Assembly: GCF_038594945.1 (NCBI RefSeq)
Contig: NZ_JBCFYD010000003.1
Coordinates: 1-64,000 of the forward strand
DNA: 64,000 nucleotides
From: Fodinibius sp. Rm-B-1B1-1
GTDB lineage: Bacteria; Bacteroidota; Rhodothermia; Balneolales; Balneolaceae
Reading direction: 5' to 3'
Part shown: in pieces, positions 37,094 through 45,278 of the stretch
How positions within the stretch are numbered: the stretch's first letter is position 1
How the letters are laid out: each line of letters begins with the position of its first letter
Made by a program: the position numbers and the translations under genes
Notes under the pieces: generated by a model
The model's input: only the letters and a program-made list of their open reading frames with translations
Database searches by the model: none
What the model was told of the DNA's origin: nothing

Positions 37094-38080
37094 ATGAAAG
37101 CAATCCATATTCAAAATCCCGGCAGAAACTCTTCTCTTGTCATCGATGAAGCTCCTACACCTAAACCGGCATCCAATGACATCCTTGTAAAAGTTAAAGC
37201 CACTGCTCTGAACCGCGCCGATCTTCTGCAGCGTAGTGGTAACTACCCCGTCCCTGAAGGCGCTTCTGAAATATTGGGATTGGAGATGTCGGGAGTGGTA
37301 GAACAAGTGGGGGCTGAAGTGACCAAGTGGCAGTCCGGCGATAGGGTATTTGGATTGCTGGCCGGTGGCGGATATGCCGAATATTGTACCATCCACAAAG
37401 ACATGGCGATGGAAATACCTGAAAGCCTGTCCTTTGAAGAAGCAGCTGCCATTCCTGAAACGTTTTTGACTGCTTTTCAGACATTGGATTGGCTGGGCGA
37501 ATTGCAGGAAAAGGAAACGGTTCTTATTCATGCTGCGGGTAGCGGCGTAGGGACTTCCGCTATTCAGCTGGCGCACCATTTATATGATGCCAAAATCATC
37601 GGTACAGCCGGCAAACAACATAAACTAAATACGGCTCAAAAACTGGGAGCCAATTTTGCTTATAACTATAAAGAGCAAAATTACGCTGAAGAAATCATTA
37701 ATGACATTGGTACTGACTCAGTTAACCTAATTGTGGATTTCATCGGCAAACCCTATTGGCACAAAAATATGGAAATACTGGCGATGGACGGACGCGTGGT
37801 ATACCTCTCATTTTTAGGCGGACACAAGGTGGAAGAGATTAGCCTCGTCCCTATTCTTAGAAAGCGTCTTTCTATTATGGGATCAACACTTCGAAATCGG
37901 TCCGAAGCATATAAAAAGAAACTCACACAAGACTTTGCATCACAAACGCTTACTCTTTTTGAAGATGGTAAACTACAGCCCGTCATCGATTCTACTTTTG
38001 ATTGGTCGGATACCGAAAAAGCCCACCAGCACATGCAAAACAATAAAAACACCGGCAAAATTGTGTTAACTGGGATGTAA
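37094..38080 (+). CDS. NAD(P)H-quinone oxidoreductase (zinc-free MDR)
   Basis: A 328-residue medium-chain dehydrogenase/reductase of the quinone oxidoreductase/PIG3 type (TIGR02824-like). The N-terminal catalytic domain includes ALNRADLLQRSGNYP, and the nucleotide-binding motif is HAAGSGVGTSAIQLA. No structural zinc cysteine cluster is seen. It probably reduces quinones or electrophilic enones. It is 21 bp after the sulfotransferase but functionally unrelated. Confidence 0.92.
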   Translation: MKAIHIQNPGRNSSLVIDEAPTPKPASNDILVKVKATALNRADLLQRSGNYPVPEGASEILGLEMSGVVEQVGAEVTKWQSGDRVFGLLAGGGYAEYCTIHKDMAMEIPESLSFEEAAAIPETFLTAFQTLDWLGELQEKETVLIHAAGSGVGTSAIQLAHHLYDAKIIGTAGKQHKLNTAQKLGANFAYNYKEQNYAEEIINDIGTDSVNLIVDFIGKPYWHKNMEILAMDGRVVYLSFLGGHKVEEISLVPILRKRLSIMGSTLRNRSEAYKKKLTQDFASQTLTLFEDGKLQPVIDSTFDWSDTEKAHQHMQNNKNTGKIVLTGM

Positions 38081-38091
38081 TTTTATGGGTA

Positions 38092-38148
38092 GCCACAGAT
38101 CTGCACAGATATTAAACTGATCTGTTTGAATCTGTGAAAATCTGTGGC
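38092..38148. repeat. Inverted repeat, left side of the GxxExxY gene
   Basis: Arms GCCACAGATCTGCACAGAT (38092-38110) and ATCTGTGAAAATCTGTGGC (38130-38148) form a 19-bp stem with three mismatches. The outer 9-10 bases recur inverted on the far side of the gene (38550-38559). Confidence 0.85.
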
Positions 38149-38152
38149 CTCG

Positions 38153-38530
38153 TCATTTGTCAAAAATAAACCGTTTAAACTCTGGTTTGTCACCAAAGTT
38201 CATTAGCAACCCTAACTCGATATTTGTTGCTTTTAAATAGTTAATCAATTGAGCTTTATGTTCAGGTAATAACTTAGAAACAGCCTTTAGTTCAACGATT
38301 ACTTTATTCTCTATTAACAAATCAGCTTGATAATGCCCTACAACTCTATCTCTAAATTGAACCTGAATAGCTTGTTGAGTAGAAACATCTAACTCCAAAT
38401 CATTTTCCAAAACAATTTGCATCGCCCTTTCATATACAGATTCAAGAAATCCCTTACCCAACTCATTATACACTTCATAATATCCCTTAATAATTTTTCG
38501 AGTTAACTTGTGGTATTTATACGTATTCAT
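38153..38530 (-). CDS. GxxExxY protein (PD-(D/E)XK nuclease-like)
   Basis: A 125-residue member of the GxxExxY family (TIGR04256/PF13366). The name-giving motif appears as GKGFLESVY, and the nuclease-like core as ADLLIENKVIVELKAVS (D...ExK). The family is scattered and often multicopy in bacteria, includes proteins encoded by Leptospira 23S rRNA intervening sequences, and has no established function. Here it is bracketed by inverted CACAGAT-type repeats (38092-38148 and 38550-38559) between unrelated genes, as if it had been inserted as a unit. Confidence 0.9.
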   Translation of the reverse strand: MNTYKYHKLTRKIIKGYYEVYNELGKGFLESVYERAMQIVLENDLELDVSTQQAIQVQFRDRVVGHYQADLLIENKVIVELKAVSKLLPEHKAQLINYLKATNIELGLLMNFGDKPEFKRFIFDK

Positions 38531-38549
38531 CAGTCTAATATCAGTGTTT

Positions 38550-38559
38550 ATCTGTGGCT
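38550..38559. repeat. Right inverted-repeat end of the GxxExxY unit
   Basis: ATCTGTGGCT is the exact reverse complement of AGCCACAGAT at 38091-38100. The two bracket 38101-38549, which contains essentially only the GxxExxY gene and a hairpin. Confidence 0.7.
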
Positions 38560-38675
38560 AACTATAAGTAAGACCGATATTGTGCCTCACCCTTACAAAA
38601 TTGAGTGAGAATTTCTATCACCAGACCGTTATCTTTGGAGCGAATTATTTTTAGAACCGAATCGATTTTAATTTC

Positions 38676-39935
38676 ATGGCGCAACCGACGTTTAGTACGC
38701 ATGTGGGGATGGTGGACATCCTGCCCGACGAAGTAGGAAAATGGCAAGCACTTGAACGCATCATCCACGAAGAAGCAAAAAAGTTTAACTTCGAGGAGAT
38801 CCGCACGCCTATCATGGAGCAAACCGAACTTATCGCTCGCGGCGTGGGTCAGTTGACTGATATCGTCTCCAAAGAGATGTTTGCCTTTGAACGTGGTGAG
38901 GATCAATACGTACTACGTCCCGAATGCACTGCACCAGTAGCACGCGCCTTTGTCGAGCATCACTTAGAACAACGCGGCGGCACACAAAATCTCTACTATA
39001 TCGGACCGATGTTTCGTGCGGAAAAACCCCAAAAAGGACGCCAGCGCCAATTCCACCAGTTTGGAGCCGAAATAATCGGCGCCGACGATCCCGCTGCCGA
39101 CGTCGATATTATTGCGCTGATGATGGCTATTTATGATCGTGTCGGCATCAGTAATACTACGCTAAAAATTAACTCGGTCGGTGATCCAGAAAGTCGAAAA
39201 GCTTACACAGAAGCACTCAAAGATTACTTTCGTCCCAACCTTTCGGAATTGAGCGAAGTATCCCAAAGACGATTCGAAAACAATCCGCTGCGAATCCTCG
39301 ATTCTAAAGAAGAGGAAGATCAACCTTTTATTGAAAACGCTCCGGTTATTACGGATTTCCTGACGGAAGAAACGACCGAACATTATGCTCGTGTTAAAGA
39401 ACTATTGGAAGAATTAGATATTACGTATGAAGAAGATCCGCATTTGGTACGCGGACTCGATTACTACACACGCACGGCTTTTGAGCTCATCAGTCCCGAT
39501 TTAGGAGCTCAAGATGCACTCGGTGGCGGCGGACGTTACGATCTACTGATCGAAGAAATTGGCGGCCAACATACGCCCGCTGTGGGATTTGCAGCCGGTA
39601 TTGAACGCCTGTTTATTGCCTGCGAAGAATTAGGCATTGATTTAGTCGAAGAAGAAATGCTTGACGTCTATATCGTTACACTCGGTGAAGAAGCTCGTAA
39701 ATGGGGGATCAACCATCTACCTAAATTACGTGAGGCTGGTCTTTCTGCCTCTATGGATTATATCGGCCGCTCTATTAAAGCCCAAATGAAAGATGCCGAC
39801 CGTGAAAATGCACGTCACGTTATCATCGTGGGCGGCAATGAACTGGCCGAAGGAAAGTTTACACTCCGTAATATGAAGGCCAGCGAAGAAGACAGCTATA
39901 GCTTTGAGGAGATCATGAATAAGTTGACCAACTGA
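38676..39935 (+). CDS. hisS: Histidyl-tRNA synthetase
   Basis: A 419-residue class II synthetase charging tRNA-His. Motif 2 contains GPMFRAEKPQKGR followed by FHQFGAE; the HisRS-specific LVRGLDYYTRTAFEL and the motif 3 region around GFAAGIERLF are present. The C-terminal anticodon-binding domain spans about residues 325-419. The length is normal. It is followed 15 bp later by an unknown membrane-anchored protein. Confidence 0.97.
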   Translation: MAQPTFSTHVGMVDILPDEVGKWQALERIIHEEAKKFNFEEIRTPIMEQTELIARGVGQLTDIVSKEMFAFERGEDQYVLRPECTAPVARAFVEHHLEQRGGTQNLYYIGPMFRAEKPQKGRQRQFHQFGAEIIGADDPAADVDIIALMMAIYDRVGISNTTLKINSVGDPESRKAYTEALKDYFRPNLSELSEVSQRRFENNPLRILDSKEEEDQPFIENAPVITDFLTEETTEHYARVKELLEELDITYEEDPHLVRGLDYYTRTAFELISPDLGAQDALGGGGRYDLLIEEIGGQHTPAVGFAAGIERLFIACEELGIDLVEEEMLDVYIVTLGEEARKWGINHLPKLREAGLSASMDYIGRSIKAQMKDADRENARHVIIVGGNELAEGKFTLRNMKASEEDSYSFEEIMNKLTN

Positions 39936-39950
39936 TAATCACCATGTCCT

Positions 39951-40955
39951 ATGAAAACTAAAACCTATTATCTCATAGGAATTCTGGTATTCATTATTGC
40001 TCTTATTGGATACCATTTTGTTGCTGCAAATCAGGCCGAACAGCAGATAACCAAAGCCCTGCAGGAATATGATGAGCAGGAAGAAACGATCTCAATAAAT
40101 TATTCCGATATAACCATTACCCCGTTCTCGGCTGATATCACCATTGAGGACCTGGCCATTATTTTCGGCAATCATATTGAACGGGGCAAAAAACTTATAT
40201 TAGACCTTGGTTATTGGGATTTCCTTAATATCTATTTTGGTGGCGCCGAATATGGACTCAAACAGTTAGAACATGCGGTCATTACCGTTGCCACCCCCTC
40301 TTATACCAATCGAACTGATCGAAATGAAATAAAGTCCGATTCTCTCACCATAGCCTACCGGGGCAATGTACTTGATGGATTGCGAAATGCAATTAACCAG
40401 ATCCCATTTCAAAGCAACCACTCGCTGGAAATAAACAGTAAAAATACGACAATTTCGCTGCCCAACACATTTCTTATTAAAGCAACAGCAAAACAGCTGC
40501 ACTATACGGGGACTATTTCTGGTTCAAAAACAAACTTTTGGACTAACGGAACACATAACATCCGGTTAAATTCCCTGGTTTGGACGCCCCCTTCTTCTTT
40601 TCAGGACCGATACAGTTTTTTTATTAAGGGATTTGGATATAATACAGATGCCATTCCCTTTGAATATGCCGAGCTGAATAGTCAGCCAGCAACAACTGGG
40701 GATACACTTAATATCAGCACAGAGCTCAAATCAGAGTTAGCGTTATTTTCGGTGGATGGTTCCATAAAAAACGAACAGCCTTTTACAAAGGCTCAGCTGT
40801 ATAATACCCGGCTATCACTGTCACAGTTTTCTGAGCAATTTGCGAATATGTTGACAAATATAGAACGTCTTTTAAATATCTCTTTACCTAACAAAAATGG
40901 TACTATTACGATAAATCTCACCGGCACTATTCTAAACCCACAAATTGAAGAGTAA
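39951..40955 (+). CDS. Membrane-anchored protein of unknown function
   Basis: A 334-residue protein with one N-terminal transmembrane helix (about residues 7-24) followed by a long, mainly beta-rich extracytoplasmic part without Cys. The arrangement recalls AsmA- or DUF748-like envelope proteins (SDITITPFSADITIEDLAI), but I do not see enough to assign a family. It lies 15 bp behind hisS and probably shares its transcript. A 320-bp gap separates it from the Mrp operon. Confidence 0.75.
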   Translation: MKTKTYYLIGILVFIIALIGYHFVAANQAEQQITKALQEYDEQEETISINYSDITITPFSADITIEDLAIIFGNHIERGKKLILDLGYWDFLNIYFGGAEYGLKQLEHAVITVATPSYTNRTDRNEIKSDSLTIAYRGNVLDGLRNAINQIPFQSNHSLEINSKNTTISLPNTFLIKATAKQLHYTGTISGSKTNFWTNGTHNIRLNSLVWTPPSSFQDRYSFFIKGFGYNTDAIPFEYAELNSQPATTGDTLNISTELKSELALFSVDGSIKNEQPFTKAQLYNTRLSLSQFSEQFANMLTNIERLLNISLPNKNGTITINLTGTILNPQIEE

Positions 40956-41275
40956 CAGTTAAGGTTTTCCTTCCTCCGACGATAACCCAACATGAAATAG
41001 TGAAGATTATATAGACCATTTACATCTTTTAAGAAAAATCTGTTTCTGATGGGTGAACAATTTTGGAAATCTGAAATACAGTTTATATTCTCTACCCATT
41101 AAATTTGAGTTCAATACTCAAAAGCGGCTTTTGCTCCTGTAATTTCATTCTTTCAAGATTACAGTTCTCGGTGAACCTCTCGAGGTACAACCAATAATTT
41201 AATTTCGGGGGATTCTCCTTTTTTAATATTTTAAGAGCCGCAAAAAAATTCTTTCAATATATAATTGATCTGACT
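40956..41275. promoter_or_regulatory. Intergenic region upstream of the Mrp operon
   Basis: A 320-bp gene-free, AT-rich region that must hold the promoter of the antiporter operon starting at 41276. Small inverted repeats are visible (TGTAAT/ATTACA around 41136-41165), but no riboswitch family or clear promoter boxes that I could identify. Confidence 0.4.
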
Positions 41276-41830
41276 TTGAAGTTATCCGTACAGAGCCTAA
41301 TTATATCTTTTTTAAGCCTAATGGGATTTTGGTATCTCATGAGTGGTTTTTTTGATATCACGCATACCATTATGGGGCTGCTAAGTGTTGGTATTGTTAT
41401 GGGGATCAACTACCAGCTAAAAACCTTTTCTTTCTATGAGAATGAGACAGACATCATTAAAGATCTCCGGTTTTTTTATGCTCCTTACTATTTTATTTGG
41501 TTGATTGTGCAAATTATTATTTCGGGAATAGAAGTGGCAAAAATATTACTCAGTCCCTCCCTGCCTATACAGGCAACTGTTGTGCGGTTCAAAGTCAACT
41601 TTCCCAATCCACACTGCAAAATGATACTGGGAAATTCCATCACCCTAACACCTGGAACGCTTACTGTTGACATCAATGAAGATGAATTTATTGTACATGC
41701 TATCTCAACAGCTTCTTTTGAAGGAATTGCAAGTGATGAAATGCCTAAAAAAGTGTTAAAGCTATTTTCCAGTGAGGAACGAAAAGTAATATCTGATTTT
41801 GAAGTTATTAAAACCAAGGAGGAGCTTTAA
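41276..41830 (+). CDS. mrpE: Na+/H+ antiporter subunit E (MrpE/MbhA-like)
   Basis: A 184-residue protein with two to three N-terminal transmembrane segments and a soluble C-terminal part that contains KVNFPNPHCKMILGNSITLT and PGTLTVDINEDEFIVHAI, the MNHE signature. MrpE is needed for stability of the multisubunit antiporter. The start is TTG at 41276. It is the first gene of the operon, and its stop overlaps the mrpF ATG by 1 nt. Confidence 0.9.
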   Translation: MKLSVQSLIISFLSLMGFWYLMSGFFDITHTIMGLLSVGIVMGINYQLKTFSFYENETDIIKDLRFFYAPYYFIWLIVQIIISGIEVAKILLSPSLPIQATVVRFKVNFPNPHCKMILGNSITLTPGTLTVDINEDEFIVHAISTASFEGIASDEMPKKVLKLFSSEERKVISDFEVIKTKEEL

Positions 41831-42105
41831 TGGAATCGTTCTTTCTGTATAGTGCTGTAATATTAACGGCCATTATTGCTGTTCCCGCTTACCGGGTATT
41901 AAAGGGACCAACGGTGTTCGACCGTCTTGTCGGTACTAATGCCATCGCTACCAAAACAATTGTTCTCATTTGCCTTATCGGCTACGTATTCGGCCGCATT
42001 GGTATGTTTATCGATATTACATTGGCATACGCTATCCTTGGATTTATTGGTTCCCTGACTATTGCAAAATACTTTTCAACAACCAAGGTACGCTTCGATG
42101 ATTGA
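41830..42105 (+). CDS. mrpF: Na+/H+ antiporter subunit F (MrpF/MbhB-like)
   Basis: A 91-residue protein with three transmembrane helices, typical MrpF_PhaF. The core YRVLKGPTVFDRLVGTNAIATK is diagnostic. A small membrane subunit at the MrpA-side interface in solved Mrp structures. Translationally coupled to mrpE by a 1-nt overlap and to mrpG by an 8-nt overlap. Confidence 0.93.
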   Translation: MESFFLYSAVILTAIIAVPAYRVLKGPTVFDRLVGTNAIATKTIVLICLIGYVFGRIGMFIDITLAYAILGFIGSLTIAKYFSTTKVRFDD

Positions 42106-42415
42106 TATTAGCTCGGTCTTAACCATTATTTTTGTTGTATTAGGGATATTCTTCCTGCTGATAGGAAGTATTGGCACCATACGTCTTCCCGACTTTTATT
42201 CACGTACACACGCTACCAGTAAAAGTGATACGCTGGGAATGATGCTAATTATCATCGGACTCATCATTTTTGAAGGATTGACCATCAACAGCGCTAAACT
42301 ATCTTTAGTACTACTATTTATATTGCTGGCAAATCCCATCGGAGCACATGCCTTAGCTCGAGCGGCATACAACTCCGGACTCTCACCCAGATTTCTTGAT
42401 AACAAAAAAGATTAA
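42098..42415 (+). CDS. mrpG: Na+/H+ antiporter subunit G (MrpG/MbhC-like)
   Basis: A 105-residue protein with three helices. The PhaG_MnhG signature is IGTIRLPDFYSRTHATSKSD, and LLANPIGAHALARAAY follows. The start is the ATG at 42098 (MIDISSVLTI), which overlaps the mrpF end; a further upstream start would add residues not seen in the family. Confidence 0.92.
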   Translation: MIDISSVLTIIFVVLGIFFLLIGSIGTIRLPDFYSRTHATSKSDTLGMMLIIIGLIIFEGLTINSAKLSLVLLFILLANPIGAHALARAAYNSGLSPRFLDNKKD

Positions 42416-42419
42416 CTGA

Positions 42420-42665
42420 ATGTACTGGGCACTTGAACTTATATTATTCTTTTTTCTCTTGATTACGGCTTACATCGCATTAGAAGCAGATGACCTGCTT
42501 ATCGCCGTTGTGATGCTCACCATTTTTAGCTTTTTAATGGCTTTACTGTTTACCACAATGGGTGCTGTTGATGTAGGCTTTACCGAAGCGGTAGTTGGAG
42601 CCGGAGTAACCGGCATATTACTTGTGATAGCAATTTTTCAAACTAAATTTACTACAGTCGATTGA
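42420..42665 (+). CDS. DUF4040 / MbhD-like subunit (MrpA C-terminal part, separate gene)
   Basis: An 81-residue protein with three helices. The DUF4040 core runs IALEADDLLIAVVMLTIFS with VGFTEAVVGAGVTG. In MrpA of classical Mrp systems this domain is fused to the C-terminal end of the big ND5-like subunit; in archaeal Mbh it is a separate protein, MbhD. Here it is separate. Its stop codon overlaps the next start (TTG at 42662). Confidence 0.85.
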   Translation: MYWALELILFFFLLITAYIALEADDLLIAVVMLTIFSFLMALLFTTMGAVDVGFTEAVVGAGVTGILLVIAIFQTKFTTVD

Positions 42666-42970
42666 AGTACCTAAAATTACTTTTGATCATTACATTTACG
42701 ACGGTGCTGCTGTATGCTGCTTCCGATTTGCCCCTACGCGGCAATCCTGATAACCAAATGAACCAGCGAGAAAGTATTACTGGCACGGAAGTTCCGGGCA
42801 ACTACTACATCCGTGAAGCATACCATGATGCCCACACGCCCAATATTGTAACCGTAATTTTGGGAGACTATCGTAGTGTTGATACGCTTGGAGAACAAAT
42901 CGTTATCTTTTCGGCGGGATTAATCTGTTTTTTATTACTCAGAAAACGGGGGCAAAACGATGACGAATAA
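42662..42970 (+). CDS. MbhE-like subunit (MrpA extreme C-terminal part, separate gene)
   Basis: A 102-residue protein with an N-terminal and a C-terminal transmembrane helix. The intervening YYIREAYHDAHTPNIVTVIL and DYRSVDTLGEQIVIFSAG segments are characteristic of MbhE/MrpA C-terminal domains. The start is TTG at 42662 and overlaps the DUF4040 stop. It overlaps mrpB by 11 bp. Together with the gene before it, it supplies what MrpA carries as C-terminal domains. Confidence 0.85.
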   Translation: MKYLKLLLIITFTTVLLYAASDLPLRGNPDNQMNQRESITGTEVPGNYYIREAYHDAHTPNIVTVILGDYRSVDTLGEQIVIFSAGLICFLLLRKRGQNDDE

Positions 42971-43400
42971 AGAACACAGTCCCATTATACTGTATGGAGC
43001 TCGCTTTTTGAGTCCATACATCATGCTTTTTGGCTTTTATGTAATTTTTCATGGACACTATTCACCCGGCGGTGGATTCCAGGGCGGTACACTCTTGGCT
43101 GCTTCATTACTGCTTGTTCGCATTGCCAGTGGTACCGAAATTTCAAGCTTACAATTTAAAGAGTACCTGGCTACGCCCTATGCTGCACTCGGCGTACTTA
43201 TCTATTTTGGTACGGGGCTCGTAGCTCTTCTCTACGGCGGGTATTTTCTGGACTACGAACAGCTGCCTATTCCCGGCCTTGAAGCCGCAGATCTGCGGTA
43301 TTGGGGCATTTTAATTATCGAGCTGGGGATCGGTATCACCGTTATGACAGTACTGGTACTTATTTATGATAACATGGTAAAAGGTGAAGACTATGCTTGA
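42960..43400 (+). CDS. mrpB: Na+/H+ antiporter subunit B (MrpB/MbhF-like)
   Basis: A 146-residue protein with four helices. The MnhB signature is YVIFHGHYSPGGGFQGGTLLA. A GLEAADLRYWGILIIELGIG stretch closes the domain. It is coupled to MbhE-like (11-nt overlap) and mrpC (8-nt overlap). Confidence 0.92.
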   Translation: MTNKEHSPIILYGARFLSPYIMLFGFYVIFHGHYSPGGGFQGGTLLAASLLLVRIASGTEISSLQFKEYLATPYAALGVLIYFGTGLVALLYGGYFLDYEQLPIPGLEAADLRYWGILIIELGIGITVMTVLVLIYDNMVKGEDYA

Positions 43401-43761
43401 TTTCTTTATGGGCCATTATGCCTATTGGTTTACCCTTATTTTGTTGGCGATCGGGTTATATGGCATGCTGCTTAAAAAGAATCTTGTAAAGAAGACTATT
43501 GGTCTATCCATTTTTCAAGCAGCGGTAATTCTATTTTTTGTATCTGTAGCGATGAAAAAGGGTGCTACGGTTCCGGTTAAAGCAAAGGGAATACCTGTAA
43601 GCGAAGTTTCAAATTACCTCAACGCTTTGCCACACACCTTGATGCTTACCGCTATTGTAGTAGGTGTAGCAACATTGGGCGTAGCACTGGCACTCATCAT
43701 AACGATTTACAATCGCTACGAAACACTCAACGAAGAAGAACTTTTAGATAAGATTCAATGA
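43393..43761 (+). CDS. mrpC: Na+/H+ antiporter subunit C (MrpC/MbhG-like)
   Basis: A 122-residue NuoK-like protein with three helices (YGMLLKKNLVKKTIGLSIFQ and LPHTLMLTAIVVGVATLGVA). The ATG at 43393 gives the family-like start MLDFFMGHYAYW; a GTG at 43384 is possible. A 4-nt overlap couples it to mrpD. Confidence 0.93.
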   Translation: MLDFFMGHYAYWFTLILLAIGLYGMLLKKNLVKKTIGLSIFQAAVILFFVSVAMKKGATVPVKAKGIPVSEVSNYLNALPHTLMLTAIVVGVATLGVALALIITIYNRYETLNEEELLDKIQ

Positions 43762-45257
43762 TTGGATCAGAGATACCGGCGTTAATCCCCATTACATATA
43801 TTCTATTTGCGATTCTAATCCCAGTCATCGGGCTGTGGAAAAGAAAAGTAACGTGGCATCTTGCCCTGCTTGGCTCTGGAATAGCTACCGCCCTTTCGGC
43901 GTATGGGTTAATATATTTACTCCAAACCGGTGAAACCATTCGCTACTTTTTTGGAGGATGGTCGCCGCCCATTGGCATTGAGTTTGTTTATGATGGGTTA
44001 GCAGCTTTCATCGTATTAGTCATTAATGCCATCGCCTTTCTCGTTCTGATCCACTCTAAAAAGATCAGTCAAAATGAGTTTCCTGGTAAACTAACGGGAT
44101 ACTTTGCTGTTGCCATGCTGATGATGCTTGGCTTTAATGGTATGGTCCTTACCGGTGATCTTTTTAACCTGTATGTATTCTTAGAAATTTCATCTCTTTC
44201 GAGCTATGCGCTAATCGCCATTGGTGAAAAACGGGCCCCTTATGCCGCTTTCCGCTATCTGATCATTGGTACAGTGGGCGGCTCGCTCTATCTATTAGGC
44301 GTCGGGTTTTTATATACCGTCACGGGTACGCTCAATATTATTGATATGAGTGCGATGCTGCCGCAGGTAATAGGACATTCATCAGTCATTGCAGCCATCA
44401 TATTAATGGTTATAGGTATTGGCGTAAAAGCGGCGTTATTCCCGTTACACGGCTGGCTACCCGATTCTTATACTTATGCTTCATCAACATCATCAGCTAT
44501 AATTGCCCCTATTGGCACCAAGGTAGCGGCCTACATTCTATTTCGTGTTGTTTTATTTCTATTCGGAGTAGAGCTGATTGATGCTGCACTGCCGGTGACA
44601 ACAGTTATTGGGATTTTTGCAGGTATTGGCATCCTCTACGGTTCTATCATGGCTATTGCGCAAAGCGAACTCAAGAAAATGTTGGCCTACAGCAGTGTTT
44701 CCCAGATTGGATATATCATTATGGGCTTAAGCCTGGCTAATCCCTTTGGATTTATTGGCGCCATTTTGCACGTATTAAATCACGCGTTGATGAAGGCGCT
44801 CTTATTTCTGGTATCCGGAAGCATGCGACTGAAAGAAGGTCACTCGCTGATTACAAAATTTGATGATAGTTATCGCAAAAAATACCCGTGGACCATGGCT
44901 GCTTTTACTACGGCAGCGATCTCGATGGTTGGCTTGCCTCCACTGGCAGGATTCTTTAGCAAGTGGTACCTCGCGTTGGGGACCATTGAAAATAGCAGTT
45001 GGTTATTATTAGCTGTGATTCTGATTAGTTCGCTGCTTAATGCGGTGTATTTCTTCCGAATTTTAGAAAAAGTGTATTTGCGAAATCCCGAGGCAGAACA
45101 AGCATCTGAAATTGAATCTCCCGCAGTACAAAAGAACGAAGTGGGCTTCAGTATGATGATGCCCATGGGGGTCATGGCACTCGGATTGTTAATTGTCGGT
45201 ATTTTCAATGCCTACATCGTTGATATTATTGTAACAATGTTCCCGGCAGGATTTTAA
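43758..45257 (+). CDS. mrpD: Na+/H+ antiporter subunit D (MrpD/MbhH-like, ND4/ND5 family)
   Basis: A 499-residue proton-conducting membrane subunit homologous to NuoN/M and MrpD. The conserved Glu143 of helix 5 lies in FLEISSLSSYAL. The helix 7 Lys224 is in GIGVKAALFPLHGWLPDSY and Lys255 is in PIGTKVAAY. These residues form the antiporter-like proton pathway in complex I and Mrp. The start overlaps mrpC by 4 nt. First of three such large subunits in the operon. Confidence 0.95.
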   Translation: MIGSEIPALIPITYILFAILIPVIGLWKRKVTWHLALLGSGIATALSAYGLIYLLQTGETIRYFFGGWSPPIGIEFVYDGLAAFIVLVINAIAFLVLIHSKKISQNEFPGKLTGYFAVAMLMMLGFNGMVLTGDLFNLYVFLEISSLSSYALIAIGEKRAPYAAFRYLIIGTVGGSLYLLGVGFLYTVTGTLNIIDMSAMLPQVIGHSSVIAAIILMVIGIGVKAALFPLHGWLPDSYTYASSTSSAIIAPIGTKVAAYILFRVVLFLFGVELIDAALPVTTVIGIFAGIGILYGSIMAIAQSELKKMLAYSSVSQIGYIIMGLSLANPFGFIGAILHVLNHALMKALLFLVSGSMRLKEGHSLITKFDDSYRKKYPWTMAAFTTAAISMVGLPPLAGFFSKWYLALGTIENSSWLLLAVILISSLLNAVYFFRILEKVYLRNPEAEQASEIESPAVQKNEVGFSMMMPMGVMALGLLIVGIFNAYIVDIIVTMFPAGF

Positions 45258-45278
45258 TCTAAGTATTTATTTAGCAAC

